DNA from: a virus
IMG/VR virus record: IMGVR_UViG_3300045286_000174
Span: 1-44,325 of that record
Strand: one strand, 5' to 3'
Length of the DNA: 44,325 nucleotides
This document shows, piece by piece, positions 17,103 through 23,373 of this stretch (the first letter of the stretch is position 1; each line of letters starts with the position of its first letter). The notes beneath the pieces are model-generated. The model did not search any database, was not told the DNA's origin, and saw only the letters and a program-made list of their open reading frames with translations. The position numbers and the translations under genes were made by a program.

Positions 17103-18289
17103 CCGCCAATGTTTATGTCTATCATTCCGCCCAGCCCGGCATTCCGCAGATTTCGGTGGCCGGGGCCGCCGGCGAACTGGAAGCGATCCTGTACGCCTGC
17201 GGCGTCACCGGCTTCGGCGGCGGCGTGCTGGATTCACTGGTTCAGACCAATGGCACGGCGACGGCGACGCGCAGCGCTGGCCTGAACCTCAATGACGGCA
17301 TCGTCGGCCTGCCGCAGATCGTCTCGATTTCCGGCAGCAGCAACGGCTGGGACGGCGAATATTCGTTCATCTCCACCAGCGGCAATCCGGGCAACACCAG
17401 CTGCACCTTTTCCTGTCCCTCCAACCTGCCATCGCCGGCCACTGGCACCATCACCCTCAAACGCGCGCCGGCAGGTCTCACCCGGCTGGCCTCTTCCGCC
17501 AGCAAGTCGGTCTGGCAGGTGAAAGACACGCCGACCTTCCCCGGCTTCATCATGCTGGACGATTCGCAGGCCACCTATGCCGGCATCCGGCTGGCCGAGA
17601 ACGCCGCCAGCCCGGTCGATTACTCGACCATGACCGCGCTTTGCCCGACCGTCGCGCAGCAGGCCAATCCGGGGCTTTATATCGGCAAGACCGGCGGCAG
17701 CGGCGGCAGCGCCAGACAATTCGTGATCGTGATATGGAAGGGCGGCGTGTGGATTTTCACCGCTTACAACAATTCCTATCCGGGCGTCTACGATCCCTGC
17801 TATTTGGGCGCGCTGGTCACCCGCAAGGCCGGCGACGGATTCCCCGGCATGATCTTCGGTGCGACCGCCGATCCGCACAGTTCGCCGCCCGGCAACAACA
17901 ACTATTTCGCCAACAAGGGCGCCACCTATAATGGCCAATACCTGCAACGCGCCTATTCCCAGGTCGGCACCGCCATCAACTTCTGCAAGGTTGCCTCCGG
18001 CTTCGGCAACTATATCGGCGCCGCCAATCAGTCCTCGATCGATCCCAATCCGGTCGACAACTGCAACGATATCGTCGGGCCGATCTTCATCTCCGAGGGC
18101 CAGGCGGTGGCCGGATCGCCGATCCGCGGCTATTTCCCCGGCGTGTGGGAGGCGATCAACTGCCAGAACCGCAGCTCGCTGGATTTGCTGACCAACATGG
18201 CGGCGCTGTCCGGGCGCACGGTGATGCTGCTCAAGTACCACAATTCCGGCTACATGCTCGGCATCGACCTGACCGGGCCTTATGCATGA
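17099..18289 (+). CDS. Tail structural protein, unknown
   Basis: 396 residues with AAAGGTGAACC before the ATG, overlapping the lipoprotein gene by four bases and followed by ATGA coupling. Composition is rich in Gly, Ser, Asn and aromatic residues with no signal peptide; regions such as QFVIVIWKGGVWIFTAYNNSYPG and FPGVWEAINCQNRSSLDLLTNM suggest beta structure in a virion protein. It carries about seven cysteines, which is high for a phage tail protein. No domain recognised; placed among tail-tip genes. Confidence 0.6.
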   Translation: MTANVYVYHSAQPGIPQISVAGAAGELEAILYACGVTGFGGGVLDSLVQTNGTATATRSAGLNLNDGIVGLPQIVSISGSSNGWDGEYSFISTSGNPGNTSCTFSCPSNLPSPATGTITLKRAPAGLTRLASSASKSVWQVKDTPTFPGFIMLDDSQATYAGIRLAENAASPVDYSTMTALCPTVAQQANPGLYIGKTGGSGGSARQFVIVIWKGGVWIFTAYNNSYPGVYDPCYLGALVTRKAGDGFPGMIFGATADPHSSPPGNNNYFANKGATYNGQYLQRAYSQVGTAINFCKVASGFGNYIGAANQSSIDPNPVDNCNDIVGPIFISEGQAVAGSPIRGYFPGVWEAINCQNRSSLDLLTNMAALSGRTVMLLKYHNSGYMLGIDLTGPYA

Positions 18290-18627
18290 GCAAAATGCAG
18301 GTCGCCTTTGTCGCCGGCCCCTACCGCGATCAACGCGGGGCTTTTTATATCGGCGACAACATCGCCAACGCCAGAAGAATCGCCGCCGAACTCTGGGAAA
18401 TGGGCTTTGCCGTGATCTGTCCGCATCTCCACACCGCGCATTTCAACGGACTGGTGGACGATCAGACGTTTATGGACGGACTGATCGAAATCCTGCTGCG
18501 CTGCGATGTGGTTGTGCTGCTTCGTGACCATGAGGAATCCGAAGGCACGCAGGCGGAAATCGCCGCGGCGAAGCGGGCCGGGATTCCGGTGCGGTATCTG
18601 GACGAGCTGGAGGATGAATTGAGATGA
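18286..18627 (+). CDS. DUF4406-type protein (nucleoside deoxyribosyltransferase-like fold)
   Basis: 113 residues. It opens with VAFVAGPYRD, followed by NIANARRIAAELWEMGFAVICPHLHT, then FMDGLIEILLRCDVVVLL and EGTQAEIAAAKRAGIPV. This is the DUF4406 / nucleoside 2-deoxyribosyltransferase pattern: a Rossmann-like fold with GPY near the N-terminus, D-V-V-V-L and S-x-G-x-x-x-E-I-x-x-A. In nucleoside deoxyribosyltransferases the glutamate after S-x-G is the nucleophile; here that spot reads ESEGTQAEI. Presence inside a tail operon is odd for a nucleotide enzyme, but such genes are scattered in phages. Substrate unknown. It is coupled at both ends by ATGA overlaps. Confidence 0.8.
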   Translation: MSKMQVAFVAGPYRDQRGAFYIGDNIANARRIAAELWEMGFAVICPHLHTAHFNGLVDDQTFMDGLIEILLRCDVVVLLRDHEESEGTQAEIAAAKRAGIPVRYLDELEDELR

Positions 18628-18995
18628 GCGTATTGACCGCCTGCTGCGCCAGCGGTGTCGACGCGCGCACGGCGGGTTATGATCCGGGGCCGCATGTCTG
18701 CGCCGCCCATGGCGTCAATCCCGTGCGCGATGTCGAGCACGGCGGCCCGGCCATCGTTCGCCCGAACACGCAGACGATGCTGCAAACCGGGCCAGGAACC
18801 TTTGCCGGATATCCGTATTGCCGCATCTGGATCATCGATCTACGCAACGGGATGATCGTGCGCCAGGTTTATTCCGATGCCGACGGCAATTATTCCGTCG
18901 CCCATCTCAATCCGGCCATCCCTTATCTGGCGATCGCCTTCGATCCGCAGAACCTGTACGACGTGGCGGCGACGCGGGATCTGGTGGTGTCTTGA
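18624..18995 (+). CDS. Small tail protein with carboxypeptidase-regulatory-like strand pattern
   Basis: 123 residues. The C-terminal half reads RIWIIDLRNGMIVRQVYSDADGNYSVAHL followed by YLAIAFDPQNLYDVAATRDLVV, the G-x-Y-x-x-x-x-L signature of carboxypeptidase regulatory/CNA-B-like beta sandwiches. Similar small proteins occur in phage tail-tip operons. The N-terminal half has four cysteines and two histidines (CC, C, H..C..H), possibly a metal site. Start overlaps the previous stop by four bases. Confidence 0.55.
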   Translation: MSVLTACCASGVDARTAGYDPGPHVCAAHGVNPVRDVEHGGPAIVRPNTQTMLQTGPGTFAGYPYCRIWIIDLRNGMIVRQVYSDADGNYSVAHLNPAIPYLAIAFDPQNLYDVAATRDLVVS

Positions 18996-19003
18996 GATAT
19001 TAA

Positions 19004-19030
19004 CTGGCTCCCATGCTCCAGCGTGGGAGT
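19004..19030. repeat. Palindromic repeat (REP-like), single copy
   Basis: CTCCCATGCTCC then AGCGTGGGAG forms an imperfect palindrome in the short gap after the preceding stop codon. It is the same family as 19495-19522, 20261-20318, 22388-22413 and 41335-41364. Confidence 0.75.
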
Positions 19031-19053
19031 CGTCCCTGACCGGAGAAAACGAA

Positions 19054-19479
19054 ATGCGGCTCGCCGCCCTGAGATCGATCGAAAACGCCTACTGGACGGC
19101 CATCGCCGCCGCCCTCGATGCCGCCAGTTCGCCCGGACAGGCCTGGCTTTGCTCGGGGCCAGTGCCGGCGCGCGGAGTGGCGTTGTCCGGCAGCAATCAC
19201 ATCATCTGTCAGTTCACCCTGCAAAAGCCGTGCGGTTCGGTGGCCAGCGGCGCGCTGACGCTGAATCCGGTGAACTATGCGCCGGTGCTGAACGATTCGG
19301 AGCATACCTTCGGGCGCTTCGTCGACGGCGACGGCAATTTCGTATTCGACGTGGATACCGGCGTGGTCGGCCAGACTCTCCCCGACGGCACCACGGCGGC
19401 CTGGATGTGGAACATGGCGAGTTACGGGATCGGCGGCCTGCTGGTGCCGACGAACCTGATATTGCGTTTTCCGCCGTGA
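19054..19479 (+). CDS. Small tail protein, unknown
   Basis: 141 residues with a clear GGAGAAAACGAA ribosome-binding site. The first helix (RLAALRSIENAYWTAIAAALDAA) is followed by beta-rich sequence including HTFGRFVDGDGNFVFDVDTG and closes with GGLLVPTNLILRFPP. No family recognised. Genes of this size between the large tail proteins and the hub usually encode tail-tip accessory proteins. It is separated from neighbours by palindromic repeats on both sides, unlike the tightly overlapped genes before it. Confidence 0.6.
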   Translation: MRLAALRSIENAYWTAIAAALDAASSPGQAWLCSGPVPARGVALSGSNHIICQFTLQKPCGSVASGALTLNPVNYAPVLNDSEHTFGRFVDGDGNFVFDVDTGVVGQTLPDGTTAAWMWNMASYGIGGLLVPTNLILRFPP

Positions 19480-19494
19480 TTATTAACTAAAACA

Positions 19495-19522
19495 TCTGGT
19501 TCCCACGCTCCAGCGTGGGAAC
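19495..19522. repeat. Palindromic repeat (REP-like)
   Basis: GGTTCCCACGCTCC followed by AGCGTGGGAAC makes a near-perfect palindrome between two tail genes. Family member of the repeats at 19004, 20261, 22388 and 41335. Confidence 0.8.
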
Positions 19523-19537
19523 GAATTGGAGACAATC

Positions 19538-19828
19538 ATGAAATTTCTGATTTTGCTGATCCTTCTGCTGGCCACCGGTATGGACGGCTGCACCATGGTC
19601 AGCTATTCCCACAAGTTGGCCGACGGCGAGGAAATCAGCGCCACCACCCTCGCCTGGATCAACAAGTCGGATGTCGAGGGGCTCAAATACGCCACCGATG
19701 GCAAGGGCGGCAGAACTGCCGAGATAGGCAAGGCGGGCACCGATTCGCAGGCGTTCGGCCAGGTGCTGCTGACCCTTATCAACGCACTGATCAAATCTGG
19801 GGCGGTTCCTGCCGTCCCCGCTCCCTAA
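19538..19828 (+). CDS. Small putative lipoprotein/membrane-anchored protein
   Basis: 96 residues. The N-terminus MKFLILLILLLATGMDGCTM is a hydrophobic leader with a cysteine at position 18 preceded by Gly, a possible lipid attachment site though the -3 residue is not typical. The remainder includes a helix (GQVLLTLINALIKSG) and a proline-rich end. ATG at 19538 with GGAGACAATC upstream is preferred over a TTG twelve bases earlier. Together with the 16803 gene it gives two candidate lipoproteins in the late region; a spanin or exclusion role is possible but unproven. Confidence 0.6.
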   Translation: MKFLILLILLLATGMDGCTMVSYSHKLADGEEISATTLAWINKSDVEGLKYATDGKGGRTAEIGKAGTDSQAFGQVLLTLINALIKSGAVPAVPAP

Positions 19829-19849
19829 CCCTGACCATGGAAAGCGATC

Positions 19850-20005
19850 ATGCAAAAAATCAGCGCTTTTGCAGAAAAGATAAGCCGTTTCGTTTTGTGC
19901 CTGTTCGGTGTTCATGACTGGTCGCCCTGGCGCTATGACCGGGCGACCCTGATCGACAACCGTTTCTGCCGGCGCAAATGCGGCAAGAGCGAAGAGCGGA
20001 TATAA
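19850..20005 (+). CDS. Small Cys-containing protein, DUF1660-like
   Basis: A 51-residue frame beginning after GGAAAGCGATC. It has CLFGVHDWSPW near the middle and ends with RFCRRKCGKSEER. The layout C-L-x-G-x-H-x-W followed by C-x-x-x-C resembles small DUF1660-type prophage proteins with a zinc knuckle. It is short but well spaced between its neighbours. Confidence 0.5.
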   Translation: MQKISAFAEKISRFVLCLFGVHDWSPWRYDRATLIDNRFCRRKCGKSEERI

Positions 20006-20010
20006 AATCC

Positions 20011-20220
20011 ATGCAGCTCCCGCATGAACGCCTCGACATCCTCGAACAGCGCTGCGAGGAAATCGGCAGGAATCTGTATGACATCAACGAACGCTGCAAC
20101 CGGATGGAACGGCTGTTGGGCACGATCACGGAAAATCTGCCGGAACTGATCGACGGCTCGATCCGCGATATCATCGGACTTGCGCCTTTGCGTCGGCTAA
20201 ATTCCGAATGGGAAGATTGA
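20011..20220 (+). CDS. Small coiled-coil protein
   Basis: 69 residues with heptad repeats (ERLDILEQRCEEIGRNLYDINERCNRMERLL) and a C-terminal helix. It starts five bases after the previous stop and ends just before a palindrome cluster. No family recognised. Confidence 0.55.
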   Translation: MQLPHERLDILEQRCEEIGRNLYDINERCNRMERLLGTITENLPELIDGSIRDIIGLAPLRRLNSEWED

Positions 20221-20223
20221 ATC

Positions 20224-20254
20224 ATGCTGATCGGCGGCGTGCGGGATAACCGGT
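20224..20254 (+). repeat. Duplicated 5' end of the tail-hub gene
   Basis: ATGCTGATCGGCGGCGTG at 20224 is repeated exactly at the true gene start, 20346. Similarity continues as GCGGGATAACCGG against GCAGGACAATCGG. The upstream copy reads into the palindromic repeats and stops after about 40 codons, so it is a gene-start remnant. Confidence 0.7.
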
Positions 20255-20260
20255 ACGACT

Positions 20261-20318
20261 CGCTCCCACGCTCCAGCGTGGGAGCGGAAGGCGGTTCCCA
20301 CGCTGGAGCGTGGGAACC
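20261..20318. repeat. Paired palindromic repeats (REP-like, two units)
   Basis: CGCTCCCACGCTCC..AGCGTGGGAGCG (20261-20286) is followed six bases later by GGTTCCCACGCT..AGCGTGGGAACC (20293-20318), whose centre is inverted (GCTGGAGC). Together they sit between the duplicated start fragment and the true start of the hub gene. Confidence 0.8.
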
Positions 20319-20345
20319 AGGTGATTCCGGGAGCGATGAGAAACT

Positions 20346-22265
20346 ATGCTGATCGGCGGCGTGCAGGACAATCGGCTGTTATTCCGAAGGATCGCCGGGC
20401 ATCCGCCGAACCAAACCCCGCATCTGACCTTCAACGCCTCCGGCGACGACGGCGGCATCCTGGATGGCGTGGTGCTGATTGGCGGACTAACCGGATCGGA
20501 TCTGGGCATCGGCGAACTGGACGGCGAAGTCCTGATCGGAGGACTGGCCGGCTCGGATTTGGGGATCGGCGAACTGGATGGCGAGGTAAGGTGCGCGATC
20601 GATGGTGTGGCCGACTGGGATATCAACGTGCCGGACGGCCCAAGCGCATCGGTCGCCGCCGATTTCATGACGGGCATGGAAGCAGGCCAGCGCTGCGGTT
20701 CGGCGATCAAATACAGCGATGCGTTGCCGCAAATGGGCGGATTTGCCTTCGGCCCTGCCACCGCAATTTCTATCGCCGAGGCCTTTGCCGTTCATGCACT
20801 ACCGGCATTGTCGCAGGCGGAAGAATGGGCGCTGTTCTCCGTTCCTTCCAAAAACTCCCATCGGCGATTCGAATTTTTATATCCGGGAAGAAAGGAACAA
20901 AAGACCGGTTTCAGTCTGCCGACCGCGCCGGACAAGCGTGCCGGTTTGGAAATCGGTTTGCGCTATCTGCCGCCCAGATTCGCGCGCGAGGTTTTCCCGT
21001 TCGGCGTGGCCAGGACGGTCGGTCGCTGGATCGACCTGAAGGCCGATTCCGGTCGCATTGTCGCCCGGACGGTGATATTTCCATTAACACCAGGCCATCG
21101 CATCCTGCCGGGCAGAACGCCCGGCGTCGTCCCGCCGCCGCCGCCCGCGCCGTTCGTTCCGGGCAACCGGCTGATCTTCGGTTTCACCACATGGGGCGGC
21201 CCGCTGATTTTCAACCGCCAGCGCGACTTTCGAACCTGGATCATCGTTCCGATTCTGAGGGCCTATATCGTGAGCAACAGTTTCGATCTTTACCGCATTG
21301 CCGACGGCCATGAAATCCCGGCCACCGCCGTCACCGTCAACACCGACGACAACTCCTGGTGTTGGGGATTCCAGGGTTCGCTGGCCTCCCTCGATGCCTC
21401 CAACTTGCTGATTCCGCAATCGGAAAGCCCGGTCGACGTGCGATGCACCATTAATGGCGCAAGCTGGGATTTCCTGATCGACGATCCGCAGGGCGAGGAA
21501 GCTTTCGGCGACAACAGCGGCGCCGCGCACGGGCGTTCGCTGTCGGCCTATTTCGACGAGCCGTTCGCGCAGATCCAGGCCTGGACTAATACCAATGCGC
21601 GCACCGCCAACCAGCTCGCCAATGATGCCCTGGTATTTCAGACCCAGCAGATCGCCGACCTGCAATTCCTGATCGACGACTGGCTGGTTCCCGCCGGAGT
21701 CTGGTCGTTCCGCGGCACGCCGCAGAAGGCGCTGGCGCGGATCGCCGAGGCAGTCGGCGCGGTGCTGCAATCGGAACCGACCGGCTACGGCTTCGTCATC
21801 TCGCCGCGCTATCCGGTGCTGCCTTGGGCATGGGCCGACGCCACGCCCCACGCCACCATCCCGCGCAATTATTTCGTCTCGCGCGGGCGGCGTTATCTCA
21901 ACAAGACGCCCTTCGATTCGGTCAACATTGCCGGCGAGGTGGTCAACATCCTGGCCAACGTCAAAAAGACCGGCAGCGCCGGCAACCGCCCGGCGCCTTC
22001 GGTGCTGGAACGGCTGGCGGTCAACTCCGCCAGCGCCCGTCAGCGCGGCGAGGCGATCCTCGGCGATACCGGACTGCAAACCCTGGAAACCATCGTCATG
22101 CCGGTCGGTTCGACGCTTGGCCTGGTGCCTTTGGGGTCACTGCTGGAATTCCAGGACACCGTGACCTGGCGCGGCCTGGTGCGTTCGATCAGCGTCAGCG
22201 CCTCGATTCAGGGCGGCGCGCTGGAGGTCTATCAAACCCTCGAAGTCGAGCGGCATCATGATTAA
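20346..22265 (+). CDS. Tail-tip / baseplate hub-like protein
   Basis: 639 residues. Residues 43-80 are two 19-residue tandem repeats (VLIGGLTGSDLGIGELDGE and VLIGGLAGSDLGIGELDGE). Residues 170-300 include proline-rich linker PGVVPPPPPAP. The C-terminal half (about 300-639) resembles siphovirus tail-hub/late-control proteins: WDFLIDDPQGEEAFG, WLVPAGVWSFRGTPQKALARIAEAVGAVLQSEP and a closing VTWRGLVRSISVSASI, with the repeated-domain spacing of gp27-like rings. It is followed by a small spike-like gene, as hub genes usually are. Start at 20346 is chosen because the upstream copy of this start does not stay open. Confidence 0.6.
   Translation: MLIGGVQDNRLLFRRIAGHPPNQTPHLTFNASGDDGGILDGVVLIGGLTGSDLGIGELDGEVLIGGLAGSDLGIGELDGEVRCAIDGVADWDINVPDGPSASVAADFMTGMEAGQRCGSAIKYSDALPQMGGFAFGPATAISIAEAFAVHALPALSQAEEWALFSVPSKNSHRRFEFLYPGRKEQKTGFSLPTAPDKRAGLEIGLRYLPPRFAREVFPFGVARTVGRWIDLKADSGRIVARTVIFPLTPGHRILPGRTPGVVPPPPPAPFVPGNRLIFGFTTWGGPLIFNRQRDFRTWIIVPILRAYIVSNSFDLYRIADGHEIPATAVTVNTDDNSWCWGFQGSLASLDASNLLIPQSESPVDVRCTINGASWDFLIDDPQGEEAFGDNSGAAHGRSLSAYFDEPFAQIQAWTNTNARTANQLANDALVFQTQQIADLQFLIDDWLVPAGVWSFRGTPQKALARIAEAVGAVLQSEPTGYGFVISPRYPVLPWAWADATPHATIPRNYFVSRGRRYLNKTPFDSVNIAGEVVNILANVKKTGSAGNRPAPSVLERLAVNSASARQRGEAILGDTGLQTLETIVMPVGSTLGLVPLGSLLEFQDTVTWRGLVRSISVSASIQGGALEVYQTLEVERHHD
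20472..20585 (+). repeat. 57-bp in-frame tandem repeat inside the hub gene
   Basis: Two 57-base units (20472-20528 and 20529-20585) encode the same 19 residues apart from Thr/Ala, but differ at several synonymous positions. Reading frame is kept, so copy number could vary without breaking the gene. Confidence 0.85.
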
Positions 22266-22377
22266 GCTGGCGATCGTCTTTCTGCTGGGCATCAAGGTGG
22301 GCGCATGGATCGCCTTTGCCCTGATATCATGGCTGGGTAAAAACCCCGAAATGGCCGCGGACAAACCGAATGATTGA
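22258..22377 (+). CDS. Small single-pass membrane protein
   Basis: A 39-residue frame that starts inside the last codons of the hub gene (8-base overlap). One transmembrane helix (KLAIVFLLGIKVGAWIAFALISWLG) is followed by a short polar tail. The size suits a small phage membrane peptide such as a holin accessory, but nothing is diagnostic. Confidence 0.5.
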   Translation: MIKLAIVFLLGIKVGAWIAFALISWLGKNPEMAADKPND

Positions 22378-22387
22378 ATTTTTGTCT

Positions 22388-22413
22388 CGCTCCCATGCTC
22401 CGGCGTGGGAGCG
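22388..22413. repeat. Palindromic repeat (REP-like)
   Basis: CGCTCCCATGCTCC then GGCGTGGGAGCG, a member of the same palindrome family, lies in the short gap before the next tail gene. Confidence 0.8.
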
Positions 22414-22433
22414 GAAATTTCAGAGATAAATTT

Positions 22434-22667
22434 ATGAGCAATCCCTGGAAATCCCTGATCGACCTGACTCAGGCCGTGCCGCGCATGGTCGGCAAGGTGC
22501 TGTCGCACAACGATGACGGCACCAGCACGGTGCAACTGCCCGAGGGCGGAACCCTTAACGCCTTCGGCCAGGAAGTCGCCGTCGATGCCTGGGCGTTCAT
22601 CCGCGATGGCCGCCAGATTGACGGCCCGGCCCCGGCTTATGGGGAAGTGCTGGAGATCGAGATTTGA
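22434..22667 (+). CDS. Small tail-tip protein, OB-fold-like
   Basis: 77 residues. VGKVLSHNDDGTSTVQLPEGGTLNAFG resembles the short beta domain at the start of phage spike/OB-fold proteins, where a G-x-V-x-x-x-x-D-G-x-x-x-V-x-L-x-G-G pattern is common. It follows the hub gene as a spike adaptor would. ATG at 22434 is favoured because the upstream in-frame extension runs through the palindromic repeat. Confidence 0.6.
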   Translation: MSNPWKSLIDLTQAVPRMVGKVLSHNDDGTSTVQLPEGGTLNAFGQEVAVDAWAFIRDGRQIDGPAPAYGEVLEIEI

Positions 22668-22816
22668 TGGATGACAATCGCTATGATGATCTGGATTACC
22701 GGCTTAAACGGCAGGAAAAGCAGAATCATTTGATCTGGCTGCAAATCAAGGAACTGCAGAGGGAAATCGCCCAATTCCGGGAAATTGTGGAAAATCTTAA
22801 ATCTACCCAGGAGTAG
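22667..22816 (+). CDS. Small coiled-coil protein at end of late operon
   Basis: A 49-residue frame whose ATG overlaps the previous stop (TGATG). Heptad-like helix LDYRLKRQEKQNHLIWLQIKELQREIAQFREIV. It ends at the edge of a palindromic element that probably closes the late operon. Function unknown. Confidence 0.5.
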   Translation: MDDNRYDDLDYRLKRQEKQNHLIWLQIKELQREIAQFREIVENLKSTQE

Positions 22817-22884
22817 GTTGGGCAACTTCTTTTCGTTGCCCGACAATCCGATTGTCGGGCAGGATGAAACTCTGCCCGACCTAC
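22813..22884. repeat. Palindromic element, GTAGGTTGGGC type, end of late genes
   Basis: GTAGGTTGGGCA (22813-22824) is answered by TCTGCCCGACCTAC (22871-22884). The inner hairpin CCCGACAATC..GATTGTCGGG (about 22839-22859) is perfect. It overlaps the last stop codon of the late operon and may act as its terminator. Same family as 2465-2540. Confidence 0.7.
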
Positions 22885-22905
22885 GGTTTATGGACTACGG
22901 ACTTT

Positions 22906-23172
22906 TCACCATTTGAGTTCTTCGCGAAGTCGCCGCGCGAAACGTTCCAGAAGCCTAGCCTGAATCAGTTTGTTTTGCCTGTCTTCGATACTGTCATTCG
23001 GGCCGCGAAAGTGCAGGGACGAATGTCCGGGATTCTCGATGCAAATCGAGTACAAATAACCCTGTTCATAGGCATTCCTGAGCGCGGGAATGATCAACTT
23101 CAGCCATTCGTCGGTTTCATCCCTGGTTCTTCGGGATAAATCTGGATTGTCGGAATTTTGCGGATTTTGCAT
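22906..23172 (-). CDS. Small hypothetical protein near att site
   Basis: 88 residues, acidic/basic mix with two helices (DEWLKLIIPALRNAYEQGYLYS and NKLIQARLLERFARRLREEL). It reads in the same direction as the integrase but lies on the far side of the att core, so integration would separate it from the integrase operon. No ribosome-binding site is obvious and no family is recognised. The composition looks protein-coding. Confidence 0.5.
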   Translation of the reverse strand: MQNPQNSDNPDLSRRTRDETDEWLKLIIPALRNAYEQGYLYSICIENPGHSSLHFRGPNDSIEDRQNKLIQARLLERFARRLREELKW

Positions 23173-23258
23173 CGTCTGAAATTCGGTTTTATTGGGCTTG
23201 CGAACGGGAAGTGTTATTATAAGTGGTTGTTTTTGTTTAGTTCGTTATCCGATTATTT

Positions 23259-23305
23259 CCTTCGGGAGGCAGTGGCCGGAGGTTCGAATCCTCTCACCCC
23301 GACCA
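23259..23305 (+). other. att core: 3' half of tRNA-Pro(CGG)
   Basis: The segment begins in an anticodon loop (CTTCGGGAG, with CGG as anticodon) and continues through the variable loop, a T-arm (GGAGGTTCGAATCCTCT) and an acceptor 3' strand ending CACCCCGACCA. No matching 5' half lies upstream: the expected CGGGGTG is absent and the anticodon stem is mispaired, so this is not a functional tRNA gene. Tyrosine integrases commonly use tRNA 3' halves as att sites, and the integrase gene ends 69 bases away. The 5' acceptor implied by pairing is typical of proteobacterial tRNA-Pro. Confidence 0.8.
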
Positions 23306-23373
23306 ATTAAAACAATGGATTGCATCGTTTTTATTTCTCCGAAAAATTAATCGTTGCCGCATCCTTGCCGAAT

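Noticed and set aside
20224-20345. Separate small gene starting at 20224
   Set aside because: The frame runs through the palindromic repeats and looks like a remnant of the hub gene's start rather than a functional gene.
19004-22413. Small insertion sequence or transposon
   Set aside because: The palindromes are 22-30 bases with no transposase or long terminal repeats in the window.
23221-23305. Complete tRNA gene
   Set aside because: The 5' acceptor strand, D-arm and proper anticodon stem are missing; only the 3' half matches a tRNA.
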